The notes beneath the pieces are model-generated. The model was given only the letters and a program-made list of their open reading frames with translations. It made no database searches and was not told where the DNA came from. The translations under genes were made by a program, and so were the position numbers. 32,258 bases of DNA, taken from positions 1 to 32,258 of the forward strand of contig DYDE01000030.1 in assembly GCA_020718065.1 (NCBI GenBank), in the 5' to 3' direction. The DNA is from Marinifilum sp. (GTDB taxonomy: Bacteria; Bacteroidota; Bacteroidia; Bacteroidales; CG2-30-32-10). Shown here one piece after another: positions 17,784-26,970 of the stretch (position 1 is its first letter; every line of letters begins with the position of its first letter).

Positions 17784-19253
17784 ATGAAAACTTTAATAAA
17801 TTTACTGTTTCTTTTTAGTTCATTATTATTAAATGCCCAAGGCATTATCAATAATGGAGCTAAAATTATTGTAAACTCAAATAATTATCTAAAGATAAAC
17901 GGTGCAGCAGGGAATTACAAAAACCAGTATGCTTATTCAAACAATGGCAGAATCATTACAAATGGCACTTTGTCGTTGCAAGGCAATTGGATTAACAATA
18001 CTTCTGTACCTTTAAACCTTCTTTCAACAAATGGAACAATTGTTTTTAATGGAAGTACTTTACAAAGTATAAATGGTGCAAGCAGTACCTATTTTAAAAA
18101 CATCAGTATTGATAATTCATCCGGAATATTTCTTAATTCAAATATAAGTGTAAGCAATAATTTGAAAATGCTTAAGGGGAATTTTGATCTAAGAAATTAT
18201 GTAATTAATTTAGGAACAACGGGCAACATTTTAAACGAATACGAAAATAGCAGAATCAAAGCATCAGATGGAAAATACGAAGGTGCTGGCACTGGTTCTG
18301 TTATTATTATAAAAAATATTACTTCAGGAGCTTATACTAATTTTGCAGGACTTGGAATTGATATTATTTCAAATTTCGACTTGGGTAATGTAACTATAGA
18401 ACGCAAACATACTGTCACTAACTACAAAGGTGTACAAAGTATTTCCAGAAGTTTTAATTTCATAACGAATAATGACAATTCAATTAATGCAACTATTCGC
18501 ATGTATTATTTTGATAATGAAATTAACGGTCAAAATGAAAAGGAATTTGTTTTCTGGAATTCACAAGATGGTGGAGAAAATTGGGTTGTTGAAAATCCAA
18601 CTACTATTGATATTAAAAATAATTATATTGAAAAAACAGGTATTACCTCATTGACGAGATTTACAATAGGCGCACCCTTTGCTGAAGGTTTTTTACCTAT
18701 TGACCTTATATCATTTGAAGGAAAATGTGATAACAATGTAATTGCAATAAAATGGGCAACTGCTTCGGAAAGCAATAATGATTTTTTTACAGTTGAACGC
18801 TCTGCTGATGCTATAAATTATACACCTATAGCTATTGTGAAAGGTGGGGGTAATAGCAATACAACTTTAAAATATGAAATCTTTGACAAGAATCCTTTAA
18901 GTACTGAGAATTTTTACCGTCTGAAACAAACAGATTTTGATGGAAATTATAAGTATTTTGCTGTTAAATCATTTGATTGTATTGAAACAACAGAACCCGA
19001 AATAATATTATCCTGCTATCCGAATCCATTTAATGATATTGTTAATTTCAATGTTAATAATCTGGATGAAAACAGTATGCAAATTAAAATAACAGATGTT
19101 TTGGGAAGAGAAGTATCAAACAAAAAATTAAATGATCTAAATGAAAACAGTCTTGAGGTTAAAATGGATTTGTCAAAATTAAAATCAGGTGCATATTATT
19201 ATACTTTCACCTCAGGTAGTTTTATAAAATCAGGAAAAATCATAAAGAATTAA
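17784..19253 (+). CDS. Secreted T9SS cargo protein, beta-rich, operon partner of the repeat protein
   Basis: 489 residues with a signal peptide (1-18, LLNA^Q). Residues 20-190 are rich in Asn, Gly and short strands (NNGRIITNGTLSLQGNW, GTIVFNGSTLQSI), typical of beta-helix-like surface proteins. Residues about 305-400 (PIDLISFEGKCDNN...ATASESNNDFFTVERS...FYRLKQTDFDGNYKY) form the module that commonly precedes the sorting domain in T9SS cargo. Residues about 415-489 (CYPNPFNDIVNFNV...LKSGAYYYTFTSG) are a type A sorting domain. It starts 4 bp after the upstream stop, with no terminator between, so the two genes are almost certainly cotranscribed. Enzymatic function is not evident; a structural or adhesive role is the simplest guess. 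Confidence 0.88.
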   Translation: MKTLINLLFLFSSLLLNAQGIINNGAKIIVNSNNYLKINGAAGNYKNQYAYSNNGRIITNGTLSLQGNWINNTSVPLNLLSTNGTIVFNGSTLQSINGASSTYFKNISIDNSSGIFLNSNISVSNNLKMLKGNFDLRNYVINLGTTGNILNEYENSRIKASDGKYEGAGTGSVIIIKNITSGAYTNFAGLGIDIISNFDLGNVTIERKHTVTNYKGVQSISRSFNFITNNDNSINATIRMYYFDNEINGQNEKEFVFWNSQDGGENWVVENPTTIDIKNNYIEKTGITSLTRFTIGAPFAEGFLPIDLISFEGKCDNNVIAIKWATASESNNDFFTVERSADAINYTPIAIVKGGGNSNTTLKYEIFDKNPLSTENFYRLKQTDFDGNYKYFAVKSFDCIETTEPEIILSCYPNPFNDIVNFNVNNLDENSMQIKITDVLGREVSNKKLNDLNENSLEVKMDLSKLKSGAYYYTFTSGSFIKSGKIIKN

Positions 19254-19374
19254 CCTTATCAATCAATCTGTAAGTTGAATTTTCTAAAACAAGGCGAGTT
19301 AAAACAAAAAGAAGCATTTTTGCATTGAATTTTGAATTGTAATAAACTTTAACCCAAAAGATAAAGATTAATTA

Positions 19375-22300
19375 TTATGATTCAATCCATTCTGATTTTT
19401 TGTATGGTATAGCTATTATTACTTTTGTTCCTTTACCTACTTTACTTTTAAGTTGAATAATACCAGAATGCAGTTCCACACAACGTTTAACAATTGCCAA
19501 ACCTAATCCTGTACCTTTAATTGATTCTACATTTGATGCTCTATGAAATGGCTCGAAAACATGTTTTAAATCTTTTTCCGGAATACCTCTTCCACTATCT
19601 TCAATAACAAAATTGATATTATTATCTTTAATACTTACATCAAAAATTACTGGTTTTTTATTTTCTGAGTATTTTACTGCATTTGATAATACATTATTAA
19701 GCACATGCCTTAACAGACTTTCATCAACCAATGCATTGTTTATATTTGACTCAATACTAAAATCAATGGTTGATTCTCCATATATTGCTTTTGTATCATT
19801 TAAACAATGTCTGCAAATGACTCTTATATCATAATCCGAAATATTAATTTCTAATTTTCCACTTTCATCTTTACCAATAATAGATATATCATCTAACAGC
19901 ATGTTTGAATATCTGATAGTTTCATAAATTCCGGAAAACAGAGCACCAATCTTTTCTTCATTCAATTTGGTTCTGTATCTTTCTATTAGCTGAATACTCG
20001 ACTGAATACTCGCTAAAGGAGTTCTATATTCATGAGAAACCACAGAGATAAATCTGGTTTTCAACATGTTCAATTCCTTTTCTCTTTGAAGATTGATCTT
20101 TATTTCTTCTTCAACTTGTTTAAGTTTTGTAATATCGTGTATTGATGTTACAATTTTTGATACTTTATTATCTGAAATAAGAGGTATTGCTTTTATTTCG
20201 TAATAAAAAATTCTATTATTTTTAACAACCTGATAACTTTCATAAAACCCAGCACATTTCTCAATTAATTCGTCATATTTTTTAATTATTGAAATATCAA
20301 TTTCAGGAAGGATATCTTCAATTTTCTTACCTGTTATCCTTGTATCTACAATATTTTTGTTTTGATTCAATATAAGATATTGTTTTAATGCATCATTAAA
20401 CATAATAATTTTAAAATCTTCATCCAATACAAAAATATAGTCATTAATGGCATTAATTGTAATGCTGTTAAGGTTTTCTGAATATTTTAATCTTTCTTCC
20501 TGTTTTCTTCTTTCATACAATTCCAATTGCAACTGATCGTTAGCTAATGCAAGTTCTCTTGTTCTTTTACTTATTTCTTTTTCAAGATTACTTAGTATTT
20601 GTTTACGTTCTGTTATATCGTTAAAAACAATAAATACTGTATTTTTATCAATTGTAATAAAAACCTCTACTATTTTTATATTCTTGTTTTTGCACAGAAT
20701 TGACAATTCAATTTCAGATTTATTGTTATTTTTATTTTTTTTGGAACTTGTTATAACTTCTTCCCAAACTCTTTTCACACTGGCTTTTTCAATATCTTCA
20801 GAAAATGAAACATCAAACCAGTCATTCAAAGTTAATAAATCACTAATAGTATAGCCAAATACTTCAGTAAATCGTGAGTTGAAAAAAGTAATCTTATTAC
20901 TATCAATATTATAAGCCCCTACAGGAATAGGAAGGTTTTCGATCATCAACCTGAATCTTTCTTCTTTTTCTTTCAAATATTGTTCGGCTTTTTTTAACTC
21001 TGTTACTTCTTTTATAAAACCACCTACCCCAATCTTACCATCTTTTAGTGTTACTGAAAATTTATTGGTTTCAAAATATCTATCTCCAATTACCTCTTCT
21101 GTAACAATCAATTCATCAGATTCCAAAGCAAGCTGATCAGATCTTTTGCAATCATTTGCAGCTTCTTTTTGCATTAACTCGAAATCGGTTTTTCCTATGA
21201 TGTTATTTACTTCTTCCCCAAAAAAGTCAGCATTCGCTTTATTAACTATAAGATATTTTAAGTTTTCATCTTTTAAAAATGCAAAATCTTTGGTTGCATT
21301 AAGAAAAGTACGGTACATTTCTTCACTTTCTTTTAAAGCTTGTTCAGCTAATTTTCTTTCTGAAATATCTCTGGTAACACCTTGTATTCCAATTATCTTT
21401 CCATTATCATCATAATGAGCACCCACATTAGATTCTGCCCAAAAAGTAGTGCCATCTTTTCTAACCTGTTCTACTTCTATATTTACAGTGAAATTTTTAT
21501 CATTAATAATTCCTTTTTCAATTTTACCCACCAGATCATGAAGAGCACTCACTACCTTCTGATACGAATCTGGCGTAAGTAGTTTTTTTGTTGATAATGC
21601 TTTTCTTTCTTCTATGGTATATCCAAGAATTTTAGTAAATGAAGGGCTTACAAAAACAGAATTAAGCTCCAAATCCATAATATACACCAAATCGTTAATA
21701 TTATCGGTTATAAGTCTGTACTTTTCTTCACTTGCTTTTAGTGCTTCTTCGTATTTTTTTCTCTCAGAAATATCAAAATAGGCTCCTATTATTCCAACAA
21801 TCTTATCTTTGTTGTCCCTTAATGGTGATTTATGAAAAATGACATCGTGCATTATGCCATAAGCATCTTTTATTTTTGATTCATAAATTTGATTCTCCCC
21901 TTTTTCTAATGTTAATAAATCGTTTTGGTTATAAATATCAGCCAAATCTTTTTCGGCAATATCATAAACTGTTTTACCAATCAAATAATCATTGCTGAAT
22001 CCTAAAAATTTTTCGAAAGAAGAATTGCAACCAGTATATTTTAGAGAAGCATCTTTATAGAATACAGGTATTGGAATAGATTCCAGAAGTGAATGTATAA
22101 AACTTATATGATTTTGTATTTGTTCTTCCTGAAATTTTTTATAACTTATATCTCTGCCTGTAGATTGAAATCCTGCTAATAAACCATTTTCATCATACAA
22201 AGGACAATCTGTCCATTCGAACCAATGAATTTCTCCTGAAGGTGAAACCACTTCATGTTCATACATTCCAATTCCGGGATCTTTAAATATTTCTAAATAA

Positions 22301-22908
22301 TGTTTTTTTGCTTTTTCACGGGAATGCTCAGGTACATAATTTAGCCATAAGTTTCCTATTATTTTATCCTTAGGAAGATCGTGGAATTTTGAATATGCAT
22401 CATTAATAAATGTTAATTTAAAATCAGTATCCCATCTGCTTATAAGGTCAACCTGATTTTCGACCAACAATCTATTAAAATTCTCACTTTTTTGGAGCTC
22501 TTCAATTAATCGTTGTTTTTCTTTTTGAACTTCACTTTGTTCTAATGCTGATTTTACTGCTGCACCAAGTCGAATTAAATTATTTTTTAGGATATAATCA
22601 TTTGCACCGGCTTTAATACAAACAACCGCAGTTTCTTCGTTTATTGCACCCGTAACAATAATAAAAGGAATAAAAGGACATATTTCATTACGGATAAGCA
22701 AAGAGTTCATTCCATCGAAACGAGGCATGGAATAATCGGAAAGTATAATATCGGGACTAAAAGTAGCAAGACCTTCAAGATAAGCCGAACGGGTATCTAC
22801 AGCTTTTGTGGTAAATGCAAAACCAAATCTTTTTAGTTCGTATTGAATTAATTCAACATCCAATGGATCGTCCTCAACTAAAAGTATTTTAAGTTTTTTT
22901 TCTTCCAT
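19375..22908 (-). CDS. REC-6xPAS-HisKA-HATPase sensor kinase
   Basis: 1177 residues, cytoplasmic, with no membrane segment. An N-terminal REC (about 6-120, acceptor Asp58 in LSDYSMP, Lys in YILKNN) is followed by six PAS domains (about 139-255, 265-383, 392-515, 527-636, 649-767 and 810-928), most ending in a D-I-(S/T)-E-R-K type linker. A coiled coil separates the fifth and sixth. HisKA has His959 in SVVSHEYRTPLASI, and the HATPase domain (about 1060-1170) has NVLSNAVKYS, DSGRGIP and GTGLGLAIVKRC. An N-terminal REC implies the kinase is itself controlled by phosphorylation from another kinase. It starts 64 bp after the single-domain response regulator on the same strand, a pairing common in Bacteroidota and cyanobacteria, so the two probably form an operon. 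No downstream target is visible. Confidence 0.93.
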   Translation of the reverse strand: MEEKKLKILLVEDDPLDVELIQYELKRFGFAFTTKAVDTRSAYLEGLATFSPDIILSDYSMPRFDGMNSLLIRNEICPFIPFIIVTGAINEETAVVCIKAGANDYILKNNLIRLGAAVKSALEQSEVQKEKQRLIEELQKSENFNRLLVENQVDLISRWDTDFKLTFINDAYSKFHDLPKDKIIGNLWLNYVPEHSREKAKKHYLEIFKDPGIGMYEHEVVSPSGEIHWFEWTDCPLYDENGLLAGFQSTGRDISYKKFQEEQIQNHISFIHSLLESIPIPVFYKDASLKYTGCNSSFEKFLGFSNDYLIGKTVYDIAEKDLADIYNQNDLLTLEKGENQIYESKIKDAYGIMHDVIFHKSPLRDNKDKIVGIIGAYFDISERKKYEEALKASEEKYRLITDNINDLVYIMDLELNSVFVSPSFTKILGYTIEERKALSTKKLLTPDSYQKVVSALHDLVGKIEKGIINDKNFTVNIEVEQVRKDGTTFWAESNVGAHYDDNGKIIGIQGVTRDISERKLAEQALKESEEMYRTFLNATKDFAFLKDENLKYLIVNKANADFFGEEVNNIIGKTDFELMQKEAANDCKRSDQLALESDELIVTEEVIGDRYFETNKFSVTLKDGKIGVGGFIKEVTELKKAEQYLKEKEERFRLMIENLPIPVGAYNIDSNKITFFNSRFTEVFGYTISDLLTLNDWFDVSFSEDIEKASVKRVWEEVITSSKKNKNNNKSEIELSILCKNKNIKIVEVFITIDKNTVFIVFNDITERKQILSNLEKEISKRTRELALANDQLQLELYERRKQEERLKYSENLNSITINAINDYIFVLDEDFKIIMFNDALKQYLILNQNKNIVDTRITGKKIEDILPEIDISIIKKYDELIEKCAGFYESYQVVKNNRIFYYEIKAIPLISDNKVSKIVTSIHDITKLKQVEEEIKINLQREKELNMLKTRFISVVSHEYRTPLASIQSSIQLIERYRTKLNEEKIGALFSGIYETIRYSNMLLDDISIIGKDESGKLEINISDYDIRVICRHCLNDTKAIYGESTIDFSIESNINNALVDESLLRHVLNNVLSNAVKYSENKKPVIFDVSIKDNNINFVIEDSGRGIPEKDLKHVFEPFHRASNVESIKGTGLGLAIVKRCVELHSGIIQLKSKVGKGTKVIIAIPYKKSEWIES

Positions 22909-22972
22909 GTTTGTTTAACCGGTTTTTTAATAGTTAACAAGTAAACGAGTTGACAAGTTAACTTACCCTGTA

Positions 22973-23418
22973 TCAAATCTTAGGTGGTTCGTTAATCAAT
23001 AACCAATACATACCTAATTGTCTGATAGATTCCATAAAATTATCGAAATCTACAGGTTTTACCACGTAGCTGTTTACTCCTAATTCGTAACATTTTTCAA
23101 CATCTGGTTCCAGTTTTGAAGAAGTTAATACAACTACAGGTATTTTTCTTGTGGATTCATGATTTTTTAATTCCTGTAAAACTTCCAATCCACTAACTTT
23201 TGGTAATTTAAGGTCGAGGAAAATCACTTTCAATTTAGTGCCATTTGAACGATTTAAATATTTTCCACGCATATATATATATAATCAAGTGCTTCGGCAC
23301 CATCATGAACAACAAATATATTATTTGCAATATTATATTTTTTTAATGCTCTGAGAGTAAGCTCAACATCGTTTAAGTTGTCTTCCACCAGAAGAATTTC
23401 AATAATGTTGTTTTCCAT
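22973..23418 (-). pseudogene. Single-domain (Rcp1-like) response regulator split by a frameshift at a (TA)6 tract
   Basis: The stretch encodes one REC domain in two frames. From ATG 23418 the first frame reads [20 protein letters not shown] and continues to [14 protein letters not shown], then leaves the family pattern and stops at 23254-23256. The second frame resumes with [20 protein letters not shown] at 23272 and runs through LTSSKLEPDV and VVKPVDFDNF to GMYWLLINEPP, stopping at 22973. The acidic pocket is thus in one half, and the acceptor Asp (IFLDLKLP), Thr and Lys in the other. The break falls in a run of six TA units at 23272-23283. Removing one unit would give [11 protein letters not shown] and an intact 147-residue protein, the normal length for this stand-alone family. 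It could be a pseudogene, a phase-variable gene or an assembly error. Reinitiation at ATG 23272, just before the first stop, could still produce a 99-residue fragment. The kinase at 22908 follows by 64 bp. Confidence 0.85.
23272..23283 (-). repeat. (TA)6 dinucleotide tract inside the response regulator
   Basis: On the minus strand six TA units run from 23283 to 23272, followed by TGCG. Slippage by one unit changes the reading frame; five units would restore it. Confidence 0.85.
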
Positions 23419-23850
23419 ATAGTATTAATTTTGAGTATAAAATTAACATAATTTTTTATTTTATCTAATATTTTCTGTTGTTTAATTGTTTAAAATATTT
23501 TTTATAGAATTTGCTTTAAAATTATAATGATTCATTTTTTGATCATGGTGAGTTACTTTTTGTGTATCATGAATTACTTTTCGATCATGGTGAGTCACTT
23601 TTTGTGTATCATGAATTACTTTTTGATTATGGTGGGTTACTTTTCGTATATCGTGAATTACTTTTTACATAGTTTCAGCAAGAAAACGCCAATAATTTCG
23701 TTATTCTTGTTTTGAAAACAGTCGTTTACCCATGTAAACCTCTTGATTTCCGAAACTACGAAAGTCTCATTCTTGACATTTTCTTATCTGACACTGAGTT
23801 TTCTTGCAAACACTATTTATTATTTATGACACTTGCTTTATTATTTTGTT
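23419..23850. other. Non-coding region upstream of the response regulator, with tandem repeats
   Basis: This 432-bp stretch lies between the 3' end of the TPR hybrid kinase and the 5' end of the response regulator, both on the minus strand. It holds the 21-bp tandem array at 23536-23661. The rest (23419-23535 and 23662-23850) is AT-rich, with a short palindrome TGTTTTGAAAACA near 23710. A 62-codon open frame through the array exists only because the unit is a multiple of three; I do not call it a gene. Confidence 0.6.
23536..23661. repeat. Six 21-bp tandem units arranged as three 42-bp dimers
   Basis: Units lie at 23536-23556, 23557-23577, 23578-23598, 23599-23619, 23620-23640 and 23641-23661. 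All begin TTTT(T/C)G and end (T/C)AC. Odd units have the core GATCATGGTGAG or close variants; even units have GTATCATGAAT or close variants; units 2 and 4 are identical. A degenerate seventh start follows at 23662. The 21-bp period is two helical turns. Confidence 0.9.
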
Positions 23851-26715
23851 TTATTCCCATTTTTCTAATAAGCTTCTTAATTTAGCGACAGTAAGGGGTT
23901 TTATTACATAATCATCCATTCCTTGATTTATATATTTTTCCGCATCACCTTCCATAGCATTGGCACTAAGACCAATAATTACCGGTAATACTTTATATTT
24001 TTCTCTTAATATCTTTGTAGCTTTTACACCGTCCATAACTGGCATCTGAATATCCATAAGAATAATATCGAATTTTCCTTCTTCGAAAATATCTAAAGCT
24101 TTTAACCCATTTTCAGCAATAGTTACTTCACAGCCCAAATTTGTAAGCATAATTGATGCAACTTTTCTGATTGTATCAACATCTTCAACTACCAGCACTT
24201 TGGCTTTTTTGATCGATTTAAATGAATTATTATGACTTTGTTCTTTTTCTTCAATATTAGAAGTAATACCAACTTCGAAAGTGAACCAGAAAGTGCTACC
24301 TTTGCCTTCTTCACTAATTACTCCTATTTCACCGTTCATCAATTGTGTCAATTCCTTACAAATTGTCAAACCCAAACCACTGCCATTATATGCTCTTGAT
24401 AGAGATGAATCTATTTGAGTGAATTTTGAAAATAATTTTTCTGCATCATGCTGATTTATCCCAATACCAGTATCACATACTTCTACTTTAAATTTAGCTT
24501 TTTCATTTGAAATTGTTTGTAAGAGAGAAAACTTTATTTCTATGATTCCTGTTTCAGAAAATTTTACTGCATTTGTCAATAAGTTATTAATAATTTGGGT
24601 TAAGCGTTTTTCATCAGCAATTAAATAGTTGGGAATCTGATCAGTTGAATTTATTATTAATTGCAATTTTTTGTCTTTCACTAAACCGGCAAAATTGCCT
24701 CGGAATTTATGTTTGAACTTATCAACTTCTATAACAGACAAACACAATTCCATTTTACCGCTTTCTATCTTTGATATATCTAATATATCATTGAGGATAT
24801 TTAAAAGATTATCCGATGAAATTTTGATGGCATCCAGGTATTCTTTTTGAGTTTTATCCAAATTGGTACTTGCTAATATTTCTGACATACCAATAATTCC
24901 AGTTAAAGGTGTGCGAATTTCGTGACTCATATTTGCCAGAAAATCATCTTTAATTTTATTGGTGTTTTCGGCAATTGCAATTTCTCTTTGGAATTTTTCT
25001 GCTTGTTTGCGCTCGGTAATATCTCTTCCAAATGCTGAAATACCAATAACAGTATCATTTGTTTTGACAAGATTGAATTTTATCTCCATGATATTTAAAC
25101 TTATCTGCCCTGTATATTCTACTGTGTAACTTCCTTCCTCTAATGTCCGCATGTATAAATCATTCCAGGTTTGAACAAATAAGGGAGTCGAATAAAGTTC
25201 ATGCGGTGTCATTCCTTTAGTTAGCTTTATATTTCTTGTTTTTAGAAAATTATTGCTCAAATGACTGTTAAATGTCAGCAATCCAAAGTCAACAGGATTA
25301 ACACTCCATATAAAATCATCAGTGCTTTCAACAATTGTTCTAATTTCTGTATCTTTTTCTTCTAATAATTTTTCTGCTTGTACCTGTATTTCTTCTTTTT
25401 GCTGAAGAACCTCTGCATTTCTGATTTTCAACTCTTCATTTAAAACTTTTATTTTTTTATAAACATAAATTGCCAGAAAAAATAAAAATATAAAAGTCAA
25501 GGTTATTGCAATAAATATAGATTTGAGGTTTTTTTGTTTTACAATCTCCATTGCTTTGATATAATTATCCTTTGATAAAATTTCATTTTCATTTTCCTTA
25601 TTCTCTAATTCATAGATAGTTTGAAGTTCGGATACTTTATTTAATGTCTCCTGACTTAATGCGGAATCTTTATAAGAAATTGAGGAATCTTTATATAAAG
25701 CAGCTAATTTATATTTTCCGGTTTTAAAGTAAATATTCGAAATACCAAACAGACAATTGTATATCTGCAATTTGTTATTTAATAATTTTGACAACACTAA
25801 AGCTGAATCTTGATATTGTATGGCTAAACCATATTTTCCGGTTAAATAATAAATATCACCTATTGTACTATAATTAAAACAAATGCCTTCGTTTTCATGA
25901 TTTTCTTTATCAATACTTAATGACAACATTTTGTATTTCAATGCATTTTCATAATTTTTAATTGATATATAGGTATTGCTCAGATTGGTATAACAAGAGC
26001 TTAGCAAATAAGTATTATTAAAATTATCAAAATATTGTAAAGCATTCAAGTGACAAATTTCAGAACTATCATACAAGTGAATTTCATTGTAAACACTTCC
26101 CAGATTGATTAAATTGATAATTATATCAGTAGTATCTTTTGTTTTTTTACTATTATTATAAGCATATTTAAAATTATTCTTTGCCATAACAAAATTTCCA
26201 ATTCTTGCATAAACAGTACCTAAACGTGAATAGGTTTTTACAATTCCTATTGTATCTGAAAGTTGTTTTTTTATTGTAAGTGAGGTATTTAATTTAGAAA
26301 CAGAAGAATCATATTTTCCTTGTACAGCATATACATGTGCAAGATTATCCATAGCATCAGACATTTCTTTTTTGTTTTTCAAAGTTGATGCCTGGTCGAA
26401 TGCCATTTGATAATAAAGAATAGCTTTGGAATATATTGATAAACTGAAATATGCATTTCCAATATTTGAAAGCGAATTATACTTTCCTTTTGGGTCTATC
26501 AGTTGTTCGGATAACTCCAATGCTTCTAGCCCATATTTTAATGCCAATTTATTTTCTTTAGGTTCTAAAACAACAGACAAATTGTTCAAAATATCAATCC
26601 TGCTTTTATCTTCAGCAGCATCTAAGAGCTTAGTTAAACTATCAACTTTATTGCTGTTTTGAGCAAAAATACTAAATGTACATAGCAGTAATAAAATGGG
26701 TATAAATCTTTTCAT
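23851..26715 (-). CDS. Hybrid histidine kinase with periplasmic TPR sensor (TPR-TM-PAS-HisKA-HATPase-REC)
   Basis: 954 residues. A signal peptide (1-18, SIFA^Q) precedes a region of tandem tetratricopeptide repeats (about 40-370; e.g. LSNIGNAYFSLSIYSKAILY, TIGDIYYLTGKYGLAIQYQD), which should lie in the periplasm. One membrane helix (about 398-420) and a coiled coil lead to a PAS domain (about 458-575, GRDITERKQ). HisKA has His598 in SHEIRTPLTG, HATPase (about 700-815) has INNLLTNAVKFS, DTGIGIN and GSGLGLTICKE, and the C-terminal REC (about 838-952) has Asp888 in LMDIQMP. TPR-type sensors followed by one helix and a kinase are a recurring Bacteroidota design; the TPR part probably binds a peptide or protein partner. 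The REC resembles that of the kinase at 371-2989. No output domain is present, so signal must leave through another protein. Confidence 0.93.
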   Translation of the reverse strand: MKRFIPILLLLCTFSIFAQNSNKVDSLTKLLDAAEDKSRIDILNNLSVVLEPKENKLALKYGLEALELSEQLIDPKGKYNSLSNIGNAYFSLSIYSKAILYYQMAFDQASTLKNKKEMSDAMDNLAHVYAVQGKYDSSVSKLNTSLTIKKQLSDTIGIVKTYSRLGTVYARIGNFVMAKNNFKYAYNNSKKTKDTTDIIINLINLGSVYNEIHLYDSSEICHLNALQYFDNFNNTYLLSSCYTNLSNTYISIKNYENALKYKMLSLSIDKENHENEGICFNYSTIGDIYYLTGKYGLAIQYQDSALVLSKLLNNKLQIYNCLFGISNIYFKTGKYKLAALYKDSSISYKDSALSQETLNKVSELQTIYELENKENENEILSKDNYIKAMEIVKQKNLKSIFIAITLTFIFLFFLAIYVYKKIKVLNEELKIRNAEVLQQKEEIQVQAEKLLEEKDTEIRTIVESTDDFIWSVNPVDFGLLTFNSHLSNNFLKTRNIKLTKGMTPHELYSTPLFVQTWNDLYMRTLEEGSYTVEYTGQISLNIMEIKFNLVKTNDTVIGISAFGRDITERKQAEKFQREIAIAENTNKIKDDFLANMSHEIRTPLTGIIGMSEILASTNLDKTQKEYLDAIKISSDNLLNILNDILDISKIESGKMELCLSVIEVDKFKHKFRGNFAGLVKDKKLQLIINSTDQIPNYLIADEKRLTQIINNLLTNAVKFSETGIIEIKFSLLQTISNEKAKFKVEVCDTGIGINQHDAEKLFSKFTQIDSSLSRAYNGSGLGLTICKELTQLMNGEIGVISEEGKGSTFWFTFEVGITSNIEEKEQSHNNSFKSIKKAKVLVVEDVDTIRKVASIMLTNLGCEVTIAENGLKALDIFEEGKFDIILMDIQMPVMDGVKATKILREKYKVLPVIIGLSANAMEGDAEKYINQGMDDYVIKPLTVAKLRSLLEKWE

Positions 26716-26814
26716 AGTTGTGTTTTTTTTCTACTTTATTTTTGGTAGATCATCTGGTTAGGATTGTTTTGTTTTTATTGTTTCACTTTATTTAAAACAG
26801 GAGGTTATGTTTCA

Positions 26815-26857
26815 AGGAGGAGGTTGGTGGTGGCTTCGCCACCACCAACCTCCTCCT
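26815..26857. repeat. GC-rich 20-bp perfect inverted repeat with 3-nt loop
   Basis: Arms at 26815-26834 and 26838-26857 are perfectly complementary and consist mainly of GGA and GGT triplets (AGGAGGAGGTTGG...), around a GGC-TTC-GCC tip. It is strikingly GC-rich for this window. No T tract follows on either strand, so it is not a typical intrinsic terminator. It lies between two kinase genes of the same orientation and could be a REP-like element or an mRNA-stabilising hairpin. Confidence 0.85.
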
Positions 26858-26880
26858 CCTTATATAATATAGAATCATCT

Positions 26881-26908
26881 TGTCATTCAGAGCAAAGCGA
26901 TGAATCTC
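26881..26908. repeat. REP-like dispersed element
   Basis: TGTCATTCAGAGCAAAGCGA followed by TGAATCTC resembles the palindromic element found scattered between genes in many Bacteroidota (general form TGTCATTCCGAGCGNAGCGA then GAATCT). It can fold as a short imperfect hairpin pairing ATTCA with TGAAT. The identification rests on remembered similarity. Confidence 0.55.
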
Positions 26909-26970
26909 AAAAGTTTTAAACCAATACCAATGTTTCATTTTTTTACTTTTCAAATTAACTCATTTTCAAA

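Noticed and set aside
23334-23343. Programmed frameshift at the A-rich run in the response regulator
   Set aside because: The reading frame stays true to the family for about 20 residues past this run; the change of frame occurs only at the (TA)6 tract.
23536-23661. CRISPR-like array
   Set aside because: The units abut with no unique spacers, and no cas gene is present.
23527-23715. 62-codon open frame with a seven-residue repeat through the 21-bp array
   Set aside because: The frame stays open because 21 is a multiple of three. The peptide is a hydrophobic repeat with no family likeness, and the region looks like upstream regulatory DNA.
26815-26857. Intrinsic terminator
   Set aside because: The stem is strong, but neither strand has a T tract after it.
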